From contig NZ_FOVN01000003.1 in assembly GCF_900115185.1 (NCBI RefSeq), positions 210,511 to 274,510 on the forward strand: a stretch of DNA of 64,000 nt, written 5' to 3'. The number at the start of each line of letters is the position of its first letter. The first letter of the stretch is position 1. Source of the DNA: Algorimicrobium echini. GTDB taxonomy: Bacteria; Bacteroidota; Bacteroidia; Flavobacteriales; Flavobacteriaceae. Below the pieces are notes generated by a model, which saw only the letters and a list, made by a program, of their open reading frames with translations, was not told where the DNA came from and did not search any database. The position numbers and the translations under genes are program-made. Shown here in pieces: positions 26,521-36,034 of the stretch.

Positions 26521-27201
26521 ATGAATCAAGATATAGTACATGTTTATTTTATGCCTGGAATGGCTGCTAATCCTAGTATTTTTGAGCATATTAAATTGCC
26601 TCAAACAGATTTTAAAATTCATTGGTTAGAATGGCAAATTCCTAACGTTAATGAAACGCTTTCAAATTATGCGCTACGTATGGCGCAACAAATAACTGAA
26701 AAAAATGTTGCCTTAATTGGTGTGTCTTTTGGTGGAGTTTTAGTTCAAGAAATGAGTAAGTATTTAAATTTGAAACGCTTAATCATTATATCAAGCATAA
26801 AAAACAAACATGAAATGCCCAATCGGTTAAAAATAATGCGTGCTACTAAAGCATATAAGTTGTTTCCAGCATCATTAATTGGTAATATAGATTTGCTAGC
26901 AAAATACGCACTGGGCGAAACGGTTAAAAAAAGAGTAGAATTGTATAAAAAATATCTTTCGGTTACCAATCCAAAGTACATAAATTGGGCTGTTAAAGAA
27001 ATGGTTTGTTGGAATCAAGAAGAATCACCAAGCGGCTTAATACATATTCATGGCTCTTTGGATAATGTTTTTCCCTACAGACATATACAAAAATGCATAA
27101 CAGTTGAAAATGGTACGCATATAATGATTCTTAACAAATACCGATGGTTTAATAAGTATTTACCGCAACTTATTTTAGAAGGTTCTATAGAATCATGTTG
27201 A
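26521..27201 (+). CDS. Alpha/beta hydrolase
   Basis: 226 residues, no signal peptide, so cytoplasmic. Nucleophile elbow GVSFGG with Ser69, acid Asp181 in HGSLDNVFP, and His200 in NGTHIMILNK give a complete triad. The oxyanion region is the N-terminal FMPGMAANPSIF. The substrate is unknown. It is followed after 34 bases by the lytic transglycosylase gene, perhaps in one transcript. Confidence 0.82.
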   Translation: MNQDIVHVYFMPGMAANPSIFEHIKLPQTDFKIHWLEWQIPNVNETLSNYALRMAQQITEKNVALIGVSFGGVLVQEMSKYLNLKRLIIISSIKNKHEMPNRLKIMRATKAYKLFPASLIGNIDLLAKYALGETVKKRVELYKKYLSVTNPKYINWAVKEMVCWNQEESPSGLIHIHGSLDNVFPYRHIQKCITVENGTHIMILNKYRWFNKYLPQLILEGSIESC

Positions 27202-27235
27202 TTTTTTTTATAACTTTAAACAAAAACTTACAGAT

Positions 27236-28165
27236 ATGAAATTGATAAAGAAAGTGTTGGTGCTAATGGGATTGTTAAGTTTAACAGTCTTGTTTATTTT
27301 TGCGCAGCAAAACGCTAAAACAGACGAAAATTTTGAAAAACAATTAATAAACGATTATAATGTTTATGCCTTGCAAATCCCTGAAAATTTAGATTTTGCG
27401 GGAGAGCCACTTCCATTAAAAGATCCAGATATTTATGAGCGAATGGATCGTGAATTATTAGTAAATACCTATTGGCAGTCTAATGGGTTGCTTATGTTTA
27501 AGCGAGCTAAAAAATATTTTCCAATTATTGAGCCTATTTTAGCCAAGCATGGCGTCCCAGATGACTTTAAATATCTAGCAGTTATAGAAAGTGGTTTAAC
27601 GAATGCTGTGTCACCTGCTGGTGCAAGAGGTGTTTGGCAAATTATGCCTGCAACTGCTCGCGAATATGGTTTGGAGGTAAATGATAATGTGGATGAACGT
27701 TATAATCTTGAAATGTCTACAGAGGTTGCTTGTGATTATTTAAAGAAATCAAAAGAAAAACTAGGCTCATGGACCTTGGCAGCTGCAGCTTATAATGCGG
27801 GAATGTCTGGAATTTCTAGACGTTTGGAGGAACAGAATGTTACGGACTATTACGATTTACTTTTAGGTGAAGAAACCGGACGTTATATGTTTCGAATTGT
27901 AGCACTGAAAGAAATTTTAACAAATGCTGATAAATATGGTTTTAATTTTAGAGATAAAGACCTATATACTAATGTGCCGACATATAAAGTAGCAGTAGAT
28001 ACAGCCGTGTCAGATTTTACCGCTTTTGCAGAAAGTTTTAAAATTAATTATAAAATTTTGAAAATTCATAACCCATGGTTACGAGAGCCGCATTTAAATA
28101 ACAAATCAAGAAAAAATTATTTTATTGAAATTCCGCAAGACGGCTATTATTCTTCTAAACCTTAA
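27236..28165 (+). CDS. Lytic transglycosylase (SLT domain)
   Basis: 309 residues with signal peptide MKLIKKVLVLMGLLSLTVLFIFAQ. The SLT domain (about 95-230) has VIESGLTNAVSPAGARGVWQ (catalytic Glu near 115), IMPATAREYGL and AAAYNAGM. It resembles the catalytic part of MltD but lacks LysM peptidoglycan-binding repeats; the C-terminal 80 residues are a short extension. It cleaves peptidoglycan in the periplasm. Its stop overlaps the next ATG by one base (TAATG), so it is coupled to cardiolipin synthase. Confidence 0.92.
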   Translation: MKLIKKVLVLMGLLSLTVLFIFAQQNAKTDENFEKQLINDYNVYALQIPENLDFAGEPLPLKDPDIYERMDRELLVNTYWQSNGLLMFKRAKKYFPIIEPILAKHGVPDDFKYLAVIESGLTNAVSPAGARGVWQIMPATAREYGLEVNDNVDERYNLEMSTEVACDYLKKSKEKLGSWTLAAAAYNAGMSGISRRLEEQNVTDYYDLLLGEETGRYMFRIVALKEILTNADKYGFNFRDKDLYTNVPTYKVAVDTAVSDFTAFAESFKINYKILKIHNPWLREPHLNNKSRKNYFIEIPQDGYYSSKP

Positions 28166-29619
28166 TGTTAGATTTTTTAAAAGATAATATTTGGGTCATC
28201 ATAATTGTTTTAAATTATGCGTTAGCAATTTCTGCAGCATCAACTATATTATTAAAGAATATAAATCCCACTAAAACCTTATCTTATATATTGGTTTTAG
28301 TGGTTTTTCCTTTTTTAGGTTTAATTGTTTATTACTTTTTTGGCCAAGAATATCGGAAGAATAAAATATTTAATAGAAAAAATGTACTCAACGAAAAAAT
28401 AGTACAAAAATTAGGCAAAGATTTTGAGTTGAGTGAAAGCCAGTTGCATAAATTAGATGATTTTTTAGACGAAAAGATCAAGTTGGTTAATTTACTCAAT
28501 AATAATAAAAACACACCTGTAACTTTACATAATGAACTTCAAATTATTAAAAATGCAAAAGATAAATTTGATTTATTATTTGAGGACCTAAAACACGCTA
28601 AACACCACATTCATTTAGAATATTATATTCTAAAAGATGATAATATAGGTACAGAACTTATAAATATTTTGTGTGATAAAGCTTCAGAAGGTATAAAAGT
28701 CCGTTTGAGTTTTGATGACGTTGGAAGTAAAATTTCATCGAAAACTAAAAGAAGAATGACTAAAAGTGGTGTTGAATTCTATGCGTTTATGCCTGTTTTA
28801 TTTCCCAGTTTTACAGGTAAGATGAATTATAGAAATCATAGAAAAATAGCTATTATTGATGGTAAAGTAGGTTATGTTGGTGGGATTAATGTATCAGATA
28901 ACTATGTAAACTATAAAAACGGTGATTCCTATTGGCGAGATACACACTTGCGTATAGTAGGAGAAGCTTTAAAGCCCTTGCAAGTCCATTTTTTATTAAC
29001 ATGGGATTTTGTATCAAATTCAAGTTGTAAAATTTCTTCTGAATTATTTCCAGATGTGGCAGTAGATTCAATTAATGCCGTACAAATTGCAGCTAGTGGG
29101 CCTGATACCGATTGGGCTAATATTATGGAAGCTATTTTTGTGGCCATAAATACGGCAGAAGATTATGTATATGTAACGACACCCTATTTTATTCCTAATG
29201 ATGAAATAATTACTTCGTTACAGATAGCAGCAAAGAGTGGTTTAGATGTCCGTTTGTTAATTCCAAAGACTTCTGATTCTTGGACGGCAAAGCACGCTAC
29301 AAATTCGTATTTAGAACGTTTGCTAGAAGCTCAAGTAAAAGTATATCGTTATACCAAAGGTTTTATTCATGCAAAAACAATGGTTGTTGATGATTTATTT
29401 TCAACTATTGGAACCGCCAATTTAGATTATAGAAGTTTCAATATTAATTTTGAAATCAATGCGCTTATTTATAACAAGAAAACAAGCATCGAACTAAAAA
29501 ATATATTTCTAGAGGATTTAAACGATAGTGAAGAACTCACTTTAGAAACTTGGCAACAACGTACTAAATTTAGCAAATTAAAAGAATCTTATTGTCGTCT
29601 TTGGTCGCCGTTACTATAA
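28165..29619 (+). CDS. cls: Cardiolipin synthase
   Basis: 484 residues. Two N-terminal membrane helices (about 8-30 and 40-60) with the PLD-nuclease N-terminal motif, then two phospholipase D motifs: NHRKIAIIDGKVGYVGG near 223 and HAKTMVVDDLFSTIGTANLD near 400. Both HxK(x)4D motifs are complete. The enzyme condenses two phosphatidylglycerols to cardiolipin at the inner membrane. It starts at the last base of the transglycosylase stop codon. Confidence 0.95.
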   Translation: MLDFLKDNIWVIIIVLNYALAISAASTILLKNINPTKTLSYILVLVVFPFLGLIVYYFFGQEYRKNKIFNRKNVLNEKIVQKLGKDFELSESQLHKLDDFLDEKIKLVNLLNNNKNTPVTLHNELQIIKNAKDKFDLLFEDLKHAKHHIHLEYYILKDDNIGTELINILCDKASEGIKVRLSFDDVGSKISSKTKRRMTKSGVEFYAFMPVLFPSFTGKMNYRNHRKIAIIDGKVGYVGGINVSDNYVNYKNGDSYWRDTHLRIVGEALKPLQVHFLLTWDFVSNSSCKISSELFPDVAVDSINAVQIAASGPDTDWANIMEAIFVAINTAEDYVYVTTPYFIPNDEIITSLQIAAKSGLDVRLLIPKTSDSWTAKHATNSYLERLLEAQVKVYRYTKGFIHAKTMVVDDLFSTIGTANLDYRSFNINFEINALIYNKKTSIELKNIFLEDLNDSEELTLETWQQRTKFSKLKESYCRLWSPLL

Positions 29620-29623
29620 CAGC

Positions 29624-30190
29624 TTAACGTCTTTTACCACGCATTTGATTTTGGCCATAATGTTGGTTAGGGCCTTGAGAGCGTTTCATGTTCTCTTTCA
29701 TCATTTTAATCTGTTCAGAAAGCATGTTACGTTTGTCTAGTTTTTCGGCTTCTTTAAGGAGTAATTTAGATTCGTTTTTTCTATTTTTAGTAAACGCTAT
29801 ACCTGCCAAGTTTAATTTAGCCATAGCCAAATCATGATCCATAGATAAGCCTAAACCAATAGCTTTTTTGAAATGTTTTTCAGCTTCATTCATGTTTGTT
29901 TGTGAAACCATGATGCCATGTAAATAATAGTAATATCCTTCTTGTTTTTGCACTAAAGCACTACTTGGGTTTTTAATTTTATCCAACCATTTTTTGGCAC
30001 CTTCAAAATCTTGCTTCCGAAGTTTTAAAAAGGCTAAAAGAATAAATTCATTCTTAAAATATAGAAATATAAAAATTAAAGAAAGTAGTATAAACATAAT
30101 GCCATTGCCAATGTTGCCTTCAATAAATTGATAAATGGCATATCCAATGATTCCTATGGCTATAATTAATTTTATATTTTTATTGTACAT
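29624..30190 (-). CDS. Membrane protein with TPR-like repeats, unknown function
   Basis: 188 residues. Two N-terminal membrane segments (about 7-22 and 29-50), then helical repeats of TPR type: KQDFEGAKKWLDKIKNPSSA, NMNEAEKHFKKAIGLGLSM, then HDLAMAKLNLAGIAFTKNRK, and a Gln/Arg-rich tail. The first 11 bases overlap the end of the upstream DUF6263-like gene, so the pair is co-translated. Function not recognised; TPR suggests a scaffold at the inner membrane. Confidence 0.7.
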   Translation of the reverse strand: MYNKNIKLIIAIGIIGYAIYQFIEGNIGNGIMFILLSLIFIFLYFKNEFILLAFLKLRKQDFEGAKKWLDKIKNPSSALVQKQEGYYYYLHGIMVSQTNMNEAEKHFKKAIGLGLSMDHDLAMAKLNLAGIAFTKNRKNESKLLLKEAEKLDKRNMLSEQIKMMKENMKRSQGPNQHYGQNQMRGKRR

Positions 30191-31076
30191 AAAGTTTCGT
30201 TTTATAGGTTGTAACAGAATTTATTGTTGTTGGTATTTTTATTGAATTATTTTGCAAAGATACAGTGTTACCTCGAGTTTTAGAAGTCACAGACATAGTT
30301 TTTACAACGCCCGTTTTTACATCAGCTGAAATATGCGTTTTTTGGTCGCCATTTAGAACCATATTGTAATTTTCTTCAACAGAATTTATAGAAACATGAG
30401 CCACACCTTGTATATCTATATTGGGACTAACAGCTTTCAGCGTCCAAATGTTTTCGCTTTCTATTTCACCCGTGAAGTCATTTTTCCAACTTTCATTAAC
30501 AACGACTTTCTTTGTTGGATAAATAAAGGTAAATTGCTCAAAACTATCAGAAAGACTTTTACTACCAAATTCTTTCTTCATTTCTTCAATCATAATTTGC
30601 TTTGTAAATTCGTCTTGAATACCAGCTCGTTCCATCATGTTGTTAATTAATTGTGTAGTTCCACGAACAGCTATTATTTTTCCTGTTTTTAAAAGTTCTA
30701 TTTTAAGTTTGGACTGCGTTAATCCCGAGAAAATAGCTGCTTCCATATTGTCTTTCTCAAAATCAGCAGAAGTGTCTATAGAAAAAATTTCGCCATATGT
30801 ATTCGAACTTGATAGTAGTTTAAAAAGCTTATAATTGAAATCTAAAATATAAGAGCTATCGGTTACTTTTTTTACAACCAAAACAAATTTACTCTCTAAA
30901 ACATTTGTCATTTGTTGCATAATTCCATCAATATCCTGCGTAATTTTCTGGTTAGCTTGTTGATGAACAAGTATGCTATCACCAATTTTAAGTTTATATT
31001 GCAACTGCGTTTGTGCATAGGTATTACTAGCTAATAAGTTGATCAGTAATAGACTAGTTGCTAAAATTTTTTGCAT
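30180..31076 (-). CDS. Exported DUF6263-like protein
   Basis: 298 residues with signal peptide MQKILATSLLLINLLASNTYAQ and no lipobox, so periplasmic or outer-membrane associated. The body is beta-rich with no enzyme motif (TQLQYKLKIGDSILVHQQAN; later FIYPTKKVVVNESWKNDF). It resembles DUF6263 proteins of Bacteroidota. It precedes and overlaps the TPR-like membrane gene by 11 bases, suggesting related work. Confidence 0.65.
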   Translation of the reverse strand: MQKILATSLLLINLLASNTYAQTQLQYKLKIGDSILVHQQANQKITQDIDGIMQQMTNVLESKFVLVVKKVTDSSYILDFNYKLFKLLSSSNTYGEIFSIDTSADFEKDNMEAAIFSGLTQSKLKIELLKTGKIIAVRGTTQLINNMMERAGIQDEFTKQIMIEEMKKEFGSKSLSDSFEQFTFIYPTKKVVVNESWKNDFTGEIESENIWTLKAVSPNIDIQGVAHVSINSVEENYNMVLNGDQKTHISADVKTGVVKTMSVTSKTRGNTVSLQNNSIKIPTTINSVTTYKTKLYVQ

Positions 31077-31143
31077 TTTTCTGCCTTTTATAAGGACTGC
31101 AAAGAAACTAAATTTTTATCTAAAAAATATTTTTAAAATAAGG

Positions 31144-31174
31144 TTTGTTAAATAAAAAAGGGTTTGTATATTTG
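31144..31174 (+). promoter_or_regulatory. Promoter of rpmH
   Basis: TTTG (31144-31147) and TATATTTG (31167-31174) with 19 bases between: an ideal Bacteroidota promoter. The leader to the rpmH ATG is about 65 bases. Confidence 0.8.
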
Positions 31175-31243
31175 CACGCAGTTTTAGGGATAGAACCCAA
31201 AACAAGGTTAAAAGATATTAAGAAGACTTTAAAGATATAAGTA

Positions 31244-31405
31244 ATGAGTAAAAGAACATTTCAGCCGTCAAAAAGAAAAAGAAAAAACAAGCATGGTTTC
31301 AGAGAGAGAATGGCTAGTGCTAATGGAAGAAAAGTCCTTGCTCGTAGAAGAGCTAAAGGGAGAAAGAAAATATCTGTATCTTCTGAATTAAGACATAAAA
31401 AATAA
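31244..31405 (+). CDS. rpmH: Ribosomal protein bL34
   Basis: 53 residues read by hand from ATG at 31244: [20 protein letters not shown], then [20 protein letters not shown] and [13 protein letters not shown]. This is bL34 over its full length. The gene has a near-ideal promoter and a terminator, so it is mainly a single-gene unit. It is next to carB instead of rnpA/dnaA, the classical neighbours of rpmH in other phyla. Confidence 0.97.
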   Translation: MSKRTFQPSKRKRKNKHGFRERMASANGRKVLARRRAKGRKKISVSSELRHKK

Positions 31406-31427
31406 TGATTAACAATTGTTAATATAT

Positions 31428-31459
31428 AAAGGTGTTCCAAATTGGTAACGCCTTTTTTT
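31428..31459 (+). terminator. Terminator of rpmH
   Basis: Stem AAAGGTGTT / AACGCCTTT with one G-T pair, enclosing an inner CCA/TGG pairing, followed by T7. Confidence 0.8.
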
Positions 31460-31475
31460 ATACCCATTCGTTAAC

Positions 31476-31483
31476 TACTTTTG
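31476..31483 (+). promoter_or_regulatory. Probable -7 box of carB
   Basis: TACTTTTG fits TAnnTTTG. It lies 15 bases before the carB ATG, so the leader would be very short and no UMP-responsive leader is possible. Confidence 0.5.
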
Positions 31484-31498
31484 CAAAAAAATTTTAAA

Positions 31499-34351
31499 AT
31501 GCCTAAAAACAAAAACATAAATTCCGTTCTGCTTATAGGTTCAGGTCCCATAGTTATTGGTCAAGCTTGTGAATTTGATTATTCTGGAACACAAGCACTC
31601 CGTTCTTTAAGAGAAGATGGAATTGAAACCATTCTAATCAATTCTAACCCAGCAACCATCATGACTGACCCTTCCATGGCAGATCATGTTTACTTATTAC
31701 CGTTAACTACAAAATCCATTGTAAAAATTTTAAAAGAGCATCCGCAAATTGACGCTGTTCTTCCAACAATGGGTGGGCAAACAGCTCTTAATTTAGCTAT
31801 TGAAGCCGAAGAGAAAGGTATTTGGAAGGATTTTGATGTTAAGTTAATAGGTGTTGATATTGAAGCTATTAATATCACTGAAGATCGTGAGCAGTTTCGA
31901 GAGCTTATGTTAAAAATTGGTGTGCCAATGGCACCTCAAGCAACAGCAACTTCATACTTAAAAGGTAAAGAAATTGCTCAAGAATTTGGTTTCCCTCTTG
32001 TTATTAGAGCCTCTTATACACTGGGTGGTGCAGGAGCTTCTATTGTTTACAAAGAAGAAGATTTTGATGAATTATTGACACGTGGATTGGAAATTTCGCC
32101 AATTCATGAAGTAATGATTGATAAAGCACTTTTGGGATGGAAAGAATATGAATTGGAATTATTGCGTGATAAAAATGACAACGTTGTGATTATCTGTACC
32201 ATTGAAAATATGGATCCAATGGGTATTCATACTGGCGATTCCATTACGGTAGCTCCAGCAATGACTTTATCAGATAAAACGTTTCAACGAATGCGTGATA
32301 TGGCAATTCATATGATGCGAAGTATTGGAGATTTTGCTGGTGGTTGTAATGTGCAATTTGCTGTAAGTCCGGATAATAACGAAGATATTATTGCCATTGA
32401 AATTAATCCGCGTGTATCGCGCTCGTCAGCTTTAGCAAGTAAAGCAACGGGTTATCCTATTGCAAAAGTAGCCTCTAAATTAGCCATTGGTTATAATTTA
32501 GATGAATTAACAAATCAAATTACCGGCTCTACATCTGCCTTATTTGAGCCAACTATTGATTATGTTGTGGTTAAAATACCACGCTGGAATTTTGATAAAT
32601 TTGAAGGTTCTGATAGAACCTTAGGCCTCCAAATGAAAGCAGTTGGCGAAGTCATGGCAATTGGACGTTCATTTCAAGAAGCCCTACATAAAGCAACTCA
32701 GTCCCTTGAAATTAAACGTAACGGTTTAGGTGCTGATGGAAAAGGGTATAAAGATTATGACCAGATTATAGAAAAACTAACAAATGCGAGTTGGGACAGA
32801 GTTTTTGTGATTTATGATGCCATTCAAATGGGTATTCCTTTAAGTCGAATTTATGAGATCACAAAAATTGATATGTGGTTCTTAAAGCAATATGAAGAAT
32901 TATATCATTTAGAAAAGGAGATTTCTAAATTTTCAATTGAAACTATAAATCGTGAACTGCTTCTTGAAGCCAAACAAAAAGGGTATGGAGATCGTCAAAT
33001 AGCCCATATGCTTAACTGTTTGGAAAGTCAAGTATATGCTAAAAGAGCAGAGTTTAAAATTAAACGAGTTTATAAATTAGTAGATACCTGTGCTGCCGAA
33101 TTTAAAGCGCAAACACCATATTATTACTCTACTTTTGAAAACGAAGTAGAATTAGCCGATGGCGAAAAAGCTCCTTCCAACGAAAGTATTGTTTCCAATA
33201 AAAAGAAAATTATTGTTTTAGGTTCAGGTCCAAACCGAATAGGTCAAGGAATTGAATTCGATTACTGTTGTGTTCATGGTGTTTTGGCGGCAGCAGAGTG
33301 CGGTTACGAAACAATTATGATTAATTGTAACCCTGAAACAGTTTCTACCGATTTTGACATTGCCGATAAATTGTATTTCGAACCTGTTTTTTGGGAACAT
33401 ATTTACGACATTATTCAACATGAAAAACCCGAAGGTGTTATTGTGCAGCTTGGTGGTCAAACAGCCCTGAAATTAGCCGAAAAACTAGACCGTTACGGTA
33501 TTAAAATAATTGGAACAACCTACAAGGCTTTAGATTTAGCTGAAGATAGAGGGAGTTTTTCAACTATTTTAAAAGAAAATAACATACCATATCCTAAATT
33601 TGACGTGGCTACAAATGCCGATGAAGCTCTAGCTATTGCAGACGTTTTAGATTTTCCTATTTTGGTAAGACCGTCATATGTTTTAGGAGGTCAAGGCATG
33701 AAAATTGTTATCAATAAAAAAGAGTTGGAAGAACACGTGGTAGATTTACTTCGCCAAATGCCAGACAACAAATTATTATTGGATCATTATCTAGATGGTG
33801 CAATAGAAGCAGAAGCAGATGCCATTTGTGATGGCGAAAATATTTACATTATAGGTATCATGGAGCACATTGAGCCTTGCGGTATTCACTCTGGTGATAG
33901 TAATGGTGTGTTACCTCCTTTTAATTTAGGTGATTTGGTTATACAACAAATAAAAGATCATACTAAAAAAATTGCACTGGCACTAAATACAGTTGGCTTA
34001 ATTAATATTCAGTTTGCAATAAAAGATGACGTTGTATACATAATTGAAGCAAACCCACGCGCATCTAGAACGGTTCCGTTTATAGCTAAAGCTTATGGCG
34101 AACCATACGTGAATTACGCAACCAAAGTTATGTTAGGTGTTAACAAAGTAACCGATTTCGACTTTAATCCTAAATTGGAAGGTTATGCTATAAAACAACC
34201 TGTTTTCTCATTTGACAAGTTTCCTAATGTTAATAAAAAATTAGGACCTGAAATGAAGAGTACAGGCGAAAGTATTTTGTTTATTGAAAGTTTAAAAGAT
34301 GATGAATTTTATAATTTATATGCAAGACGTAAAATGTATTTAAGTAAGTAA
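31499..34351 (+). CDS. carB: Carbamoyl-phosphate synthase large subunit, lacking the C-terminal regulatory domain
   Basis: Makes carbamoyl phosphate for arginine and pyrimidines. 950 residues from ATG at 31499 (MPKNKNINSVL). The first synthetase half starts with GSGPIVIGQACEFDYSGTQA and has the ATP-grasp block around NPRVSRSSALASKATGYP; the second half starts with GSGPNRIGQGIEFDYCCVH and repeats the ATP-grasp block with NPRASRTVPFIAKAYG. The chain ends shortly after KLGPEMKSTGESI, where E. coli CarB (1073 residues) continues with a roughly 130-residue MGS-like allosteric domain. UMP inhibition and ornithine activation through that domain should be absent. No carA is in the window. Confidence 0.97.
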   Translation: MPKNKNINSVLLIGSGPIVIGQACEFDYSGTQALRSLREDGIETILINSNPATIMTDPSMADHVYLLPLTTKSIVKILKEHPQIDAVLPTMGGQTALNLAIEAEEKGIWKDFDVKLIGVDIEAINITEDREQFRELMLKIGVPMAPQATATSYLKGKEIAQEFGFPLVIRASYTLGGAGASIVYKEEDFDELLTRGLEISPIHEVMIDKALLGWKEYELELLRDKNDNVVIICTIENMDPMGIHTGDSITVAPAMTLSDKTFQRMRDMAIHMMRSIGDFAGGCNVQFAVSPDNNEDIIAIEINPRVSRSSALASKATGYPIAKVASKLAIGYNLDELTNQITGSTSALFEPTIDYVVVKIPRWNFDKFEGSDRTLGLQMKAVGEVMAIGRSFQEALHKATQSLEIKRNGLGADGKGYKDYDQIIEKLTNASWDRVFVIYDAIQMGIPLSRIYEITKIDMWFLKQYEELYHLEKEISKFSIETINRELLLEAKQKGYGDRQIAHMLNCLESQVYAKRAEFKIKRVYKLVDTCAAEFKAQTPYYYSTFENEVELADGEKAPSNESIVSNKKKIIVLGSGPNRIGQGIEFDYCCVHGVLAAAECGYETIMINCNPETVSTDFDIADKLYFEPVFWEHIYDIIQHEKPEGVIVQLGGQTALKLAEKLDRYGIKIIGTTYKALDLAEDRGSFSTILKENNIPYPKFDVATNADEALAIADVLDFPILVRPSYVLGGQGMKIVINKKELEEHVVDLLRQMPDNKLLLDHYLDGAIEAEADAICDGENIYIIGIMEHIEPCGIHSGDSNGVLPPFNLGDLVIQQIKDHTKKIALALNTVGLINIQFAIKDDVVYIIEANPRASRTVPFIAKAYGEPYVNYATKVMLGVNKVTDFDFNPKLEGYAIKQPVFSFDKFPNVNKKLGPEMKSTGESILFIESLKDDEFYNLYARRKMYLSK

Positions 34352-34400
34352 ATATGAAATCATTAGAGAAGTTTTTTATACATATCGTGGAAAAAATCAT

Positions 34401-34408
34401 TACTTTTG
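34401..34408 (+). promoter_or_regulatory. Probable -7 box of the T9SS protein gene at 34.4 kb
   Basis: TACTTTTG fits TAnnTTTG, 19 bases before the ATG at 34428. It makes the gene independent of carB. Confidence 0.5.
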
Positions 34409-34427
34409 TGTTATAAATATCACTGCT

Positions 34428-35279
34428 ATGATTAAAAAACTACTTTTTTTACCTTTTTTAACGCTATCGTTTTGTGCTTTTGCGCAAGTTAGTGCCGGAC
34501 AAATTGATAATTTTGAAGACGGAACAGTTCAGAATTGGATTATTGGTTCTTCGTCAGGAGCACCAGTAAATATTTCAACTGGTGGACCTGATGGTGTAGA
34601 TGATAATTTTTTAGAATACTCTTCTTTAGGTGGTGGTGGCACTGCCAGTAGAATGGTATTTTTTAACGCCAATTCCCAATGGTCTGGTGATTTTGTTTCA
34701 GAAGGTATTGTTGAAATACAATTTGATGCGCAAGCCTTAACAAACGATTTAAATTTACGGTTAGCTTTTCAGGGACCAATGGGAACACGTATTGTTTCTA
34801 CAAATCCTGTTTTTTTAGCTCAAGGAACCCCTTGGACTAACATTGTTTTACCTCTGGATGCATCTGGTTTTACTATTGTTCAAGGACCTGCTTCTGTAAC
34901 TGATGTTTTAAGTGCTGTTTCTACCATGCGTATTTTAAGTAATTCTTCTATTGATAATTGGAAGGGTGAAGAAATTATTGCCACTTTACGTGTTGATAAT
35001 ATAACAGCTTCAACAACGTTAAACCGTCCAGAATTTAGCAAAGAGTTAGGTTTTACTATTTATCCAAACCCAAGTAAATCGAGGTTGAATATCCATACTC
35101 CAGGAGTAAATAATTACTCTAAAATAGAAGTATATAATATTTTAGGATCTCGTGTTTATCAAGGCAGCCTTAATAATGCCAAAGCATCTATTAACGTAAG
35201 CCAATGGAATAGTGGAGTATATTTAGTTCGTATTTCTAATAGTAAAGAAACAATATCAAAACGTTTTGTAAAGCAATAA
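34428..35279 (+). CDS. T9SS-secreted protein with galactose-binding-like domain
   Basis: 283 residues. Signal peptide MIKKLLFLPFLTLSFCAFAQ. The middle (about 25-200) is a beta-sandwich-type region starting IDNFEDGTVQNWIIG and ending ATLRVDNITA, a pattern seen in carbohydrate-binding-like modules that open with a damaged-or-decorated polysaccharide contact; no catalytic motif. The type A sorting domain (about 208-283) has LGFTIYPNPSKSRLNI, VYNILGSRV, WNSGVYLVRI and end SKRFVKQ. Probably a secreted, non-enzymatic binding protein. Function not otherwise recognised. Confidence 0.8.
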   Translation: MIKKLLFLPFLTLSFCAFAQVSAGQIDNFEDGTVQNWIIGSSSGAPVNISTGGPDGVDDNFLEYSSLGGGGTASRMVFFNANSQWSGDFVSEGIVEIQFDAQALTNDLNLRLAFQGPMGTRIVSTNPVFLAQGTPWTNIVLPLDASGFTIVQGPASVTDVLSAVSTMRILSNSSIDNWKGEEIIATLRVDNITASTTLNRPEFSKELGFTIYPNPSKSRLNIHTPGVNNYSKIEVYNILGSRVYQGSLNNAKASINVSQWNSGVYLVRISNSKETISKRFVKQ

Positions 35280-35300
35280 CATAATTTAACACATACCTAC

Positions 35301-35330
35301 AAACCACTGGATTTATCTGGTGGTTTTTTT
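35301..35330. terminator. Terminator between convergent genes
   Basis: AAACCAC / GTGGTTT (35301-35307 with 35320-35326), 12-base imperfectly paired loop, then T run. It touches the end of the DUF3307 gene, so it may serve both strands. Confidence 0.75.
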
Positions 35331-36033
35331 ATGCCAATATTTGAAATGTTATACCTGTAATAATGGCAATACCAAAGCTAATAAGTGTGCCTATTAAAAT
35401 ATATTCAGTGAGTTTACGGTGTTTGCTTTCTTTTAAATCTCCAAATCTAAAAACAGACTTTGCAGTAATTAAAAAACCAACAGCTTCCCAATGATTCATA
35501 ATTATGAATATAAATACTAATAGACGCTCTAAAATACCAATATATTGTCCGGCATCTTTTAGTGATTCGTTACCCTTTGTTAGTTTTTCTATATTCCATT
35601 TACTAAAAATAGCTTGCATGATGATGGATACTGGTTTGGTTAAAAACAGCAAGCAGGTAAGTAAAAGTAAGGCAGATTCTGTTGGTATTTCAAATATTGT
35701 AAATGTTGTATTTGTGTAGAGATAATAGGTTAAAAAGATACTAACTATGTGTAATATTTGATCAATAAAAAACCATTGTCGTTTACTTTTTTTAGTTTGG
35801 AAGATGAGCTTTATAGCATCTATTATTAAATGCAGAAATGTTAGGGTTAAGAGTAGTGGCCAATACGATATATCCCATACAAAAACTAATAACAGAGCCA
35901 TATGAATAGCCACATGTAAGTACAGTTTAGGCGATTTTAGTTTTCGCTTTTCTTTACTTTTCACCCATGATTTTGGTTGAAGTATAAAATCTCCAATTAA
36001 ATGAGCCAAAATTAGTTTTAACAATAGTATCAT
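35329..36033 (-). CDS. DUF3307 membrane protein, SatD partner
   Basis: 234 residues from ATG at 36033 (MILLLKLILAHLIGDFILQP), which sits one base after the SatD stop codon; a GTG at 36045 is also in frame but would overlap satD. The LAHLIGDFxLQ motif and about six membrane helices are typical of DUF3307. These proteins are of unknown function and often follow a SatD-family gene, as here, so the two should form one functional unit. Confidence 0.82.
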   Translation of the reverse strand: MILLLKLILAHLIGDFILQPKSWVKSKEKRKLKSPKLYLHVAIHMALLLVFVWDISYWPLLLTLTFLHLIIDAIKLIFQTKKSKRQWFFIDQILHIVSIFLTYYLYTNTTFTIFEIPTESALLLLTCLLFLTKPVSIIMQAIFSKWNIEKLTKGNESLKDAGQYIGILERLLVFIFIIMNHWEAVGFLITAKSVFRFGDLKESKHRKLTEYILIGTLISFGIAIITGITFQILA

Positions 36034-36034
36034 A

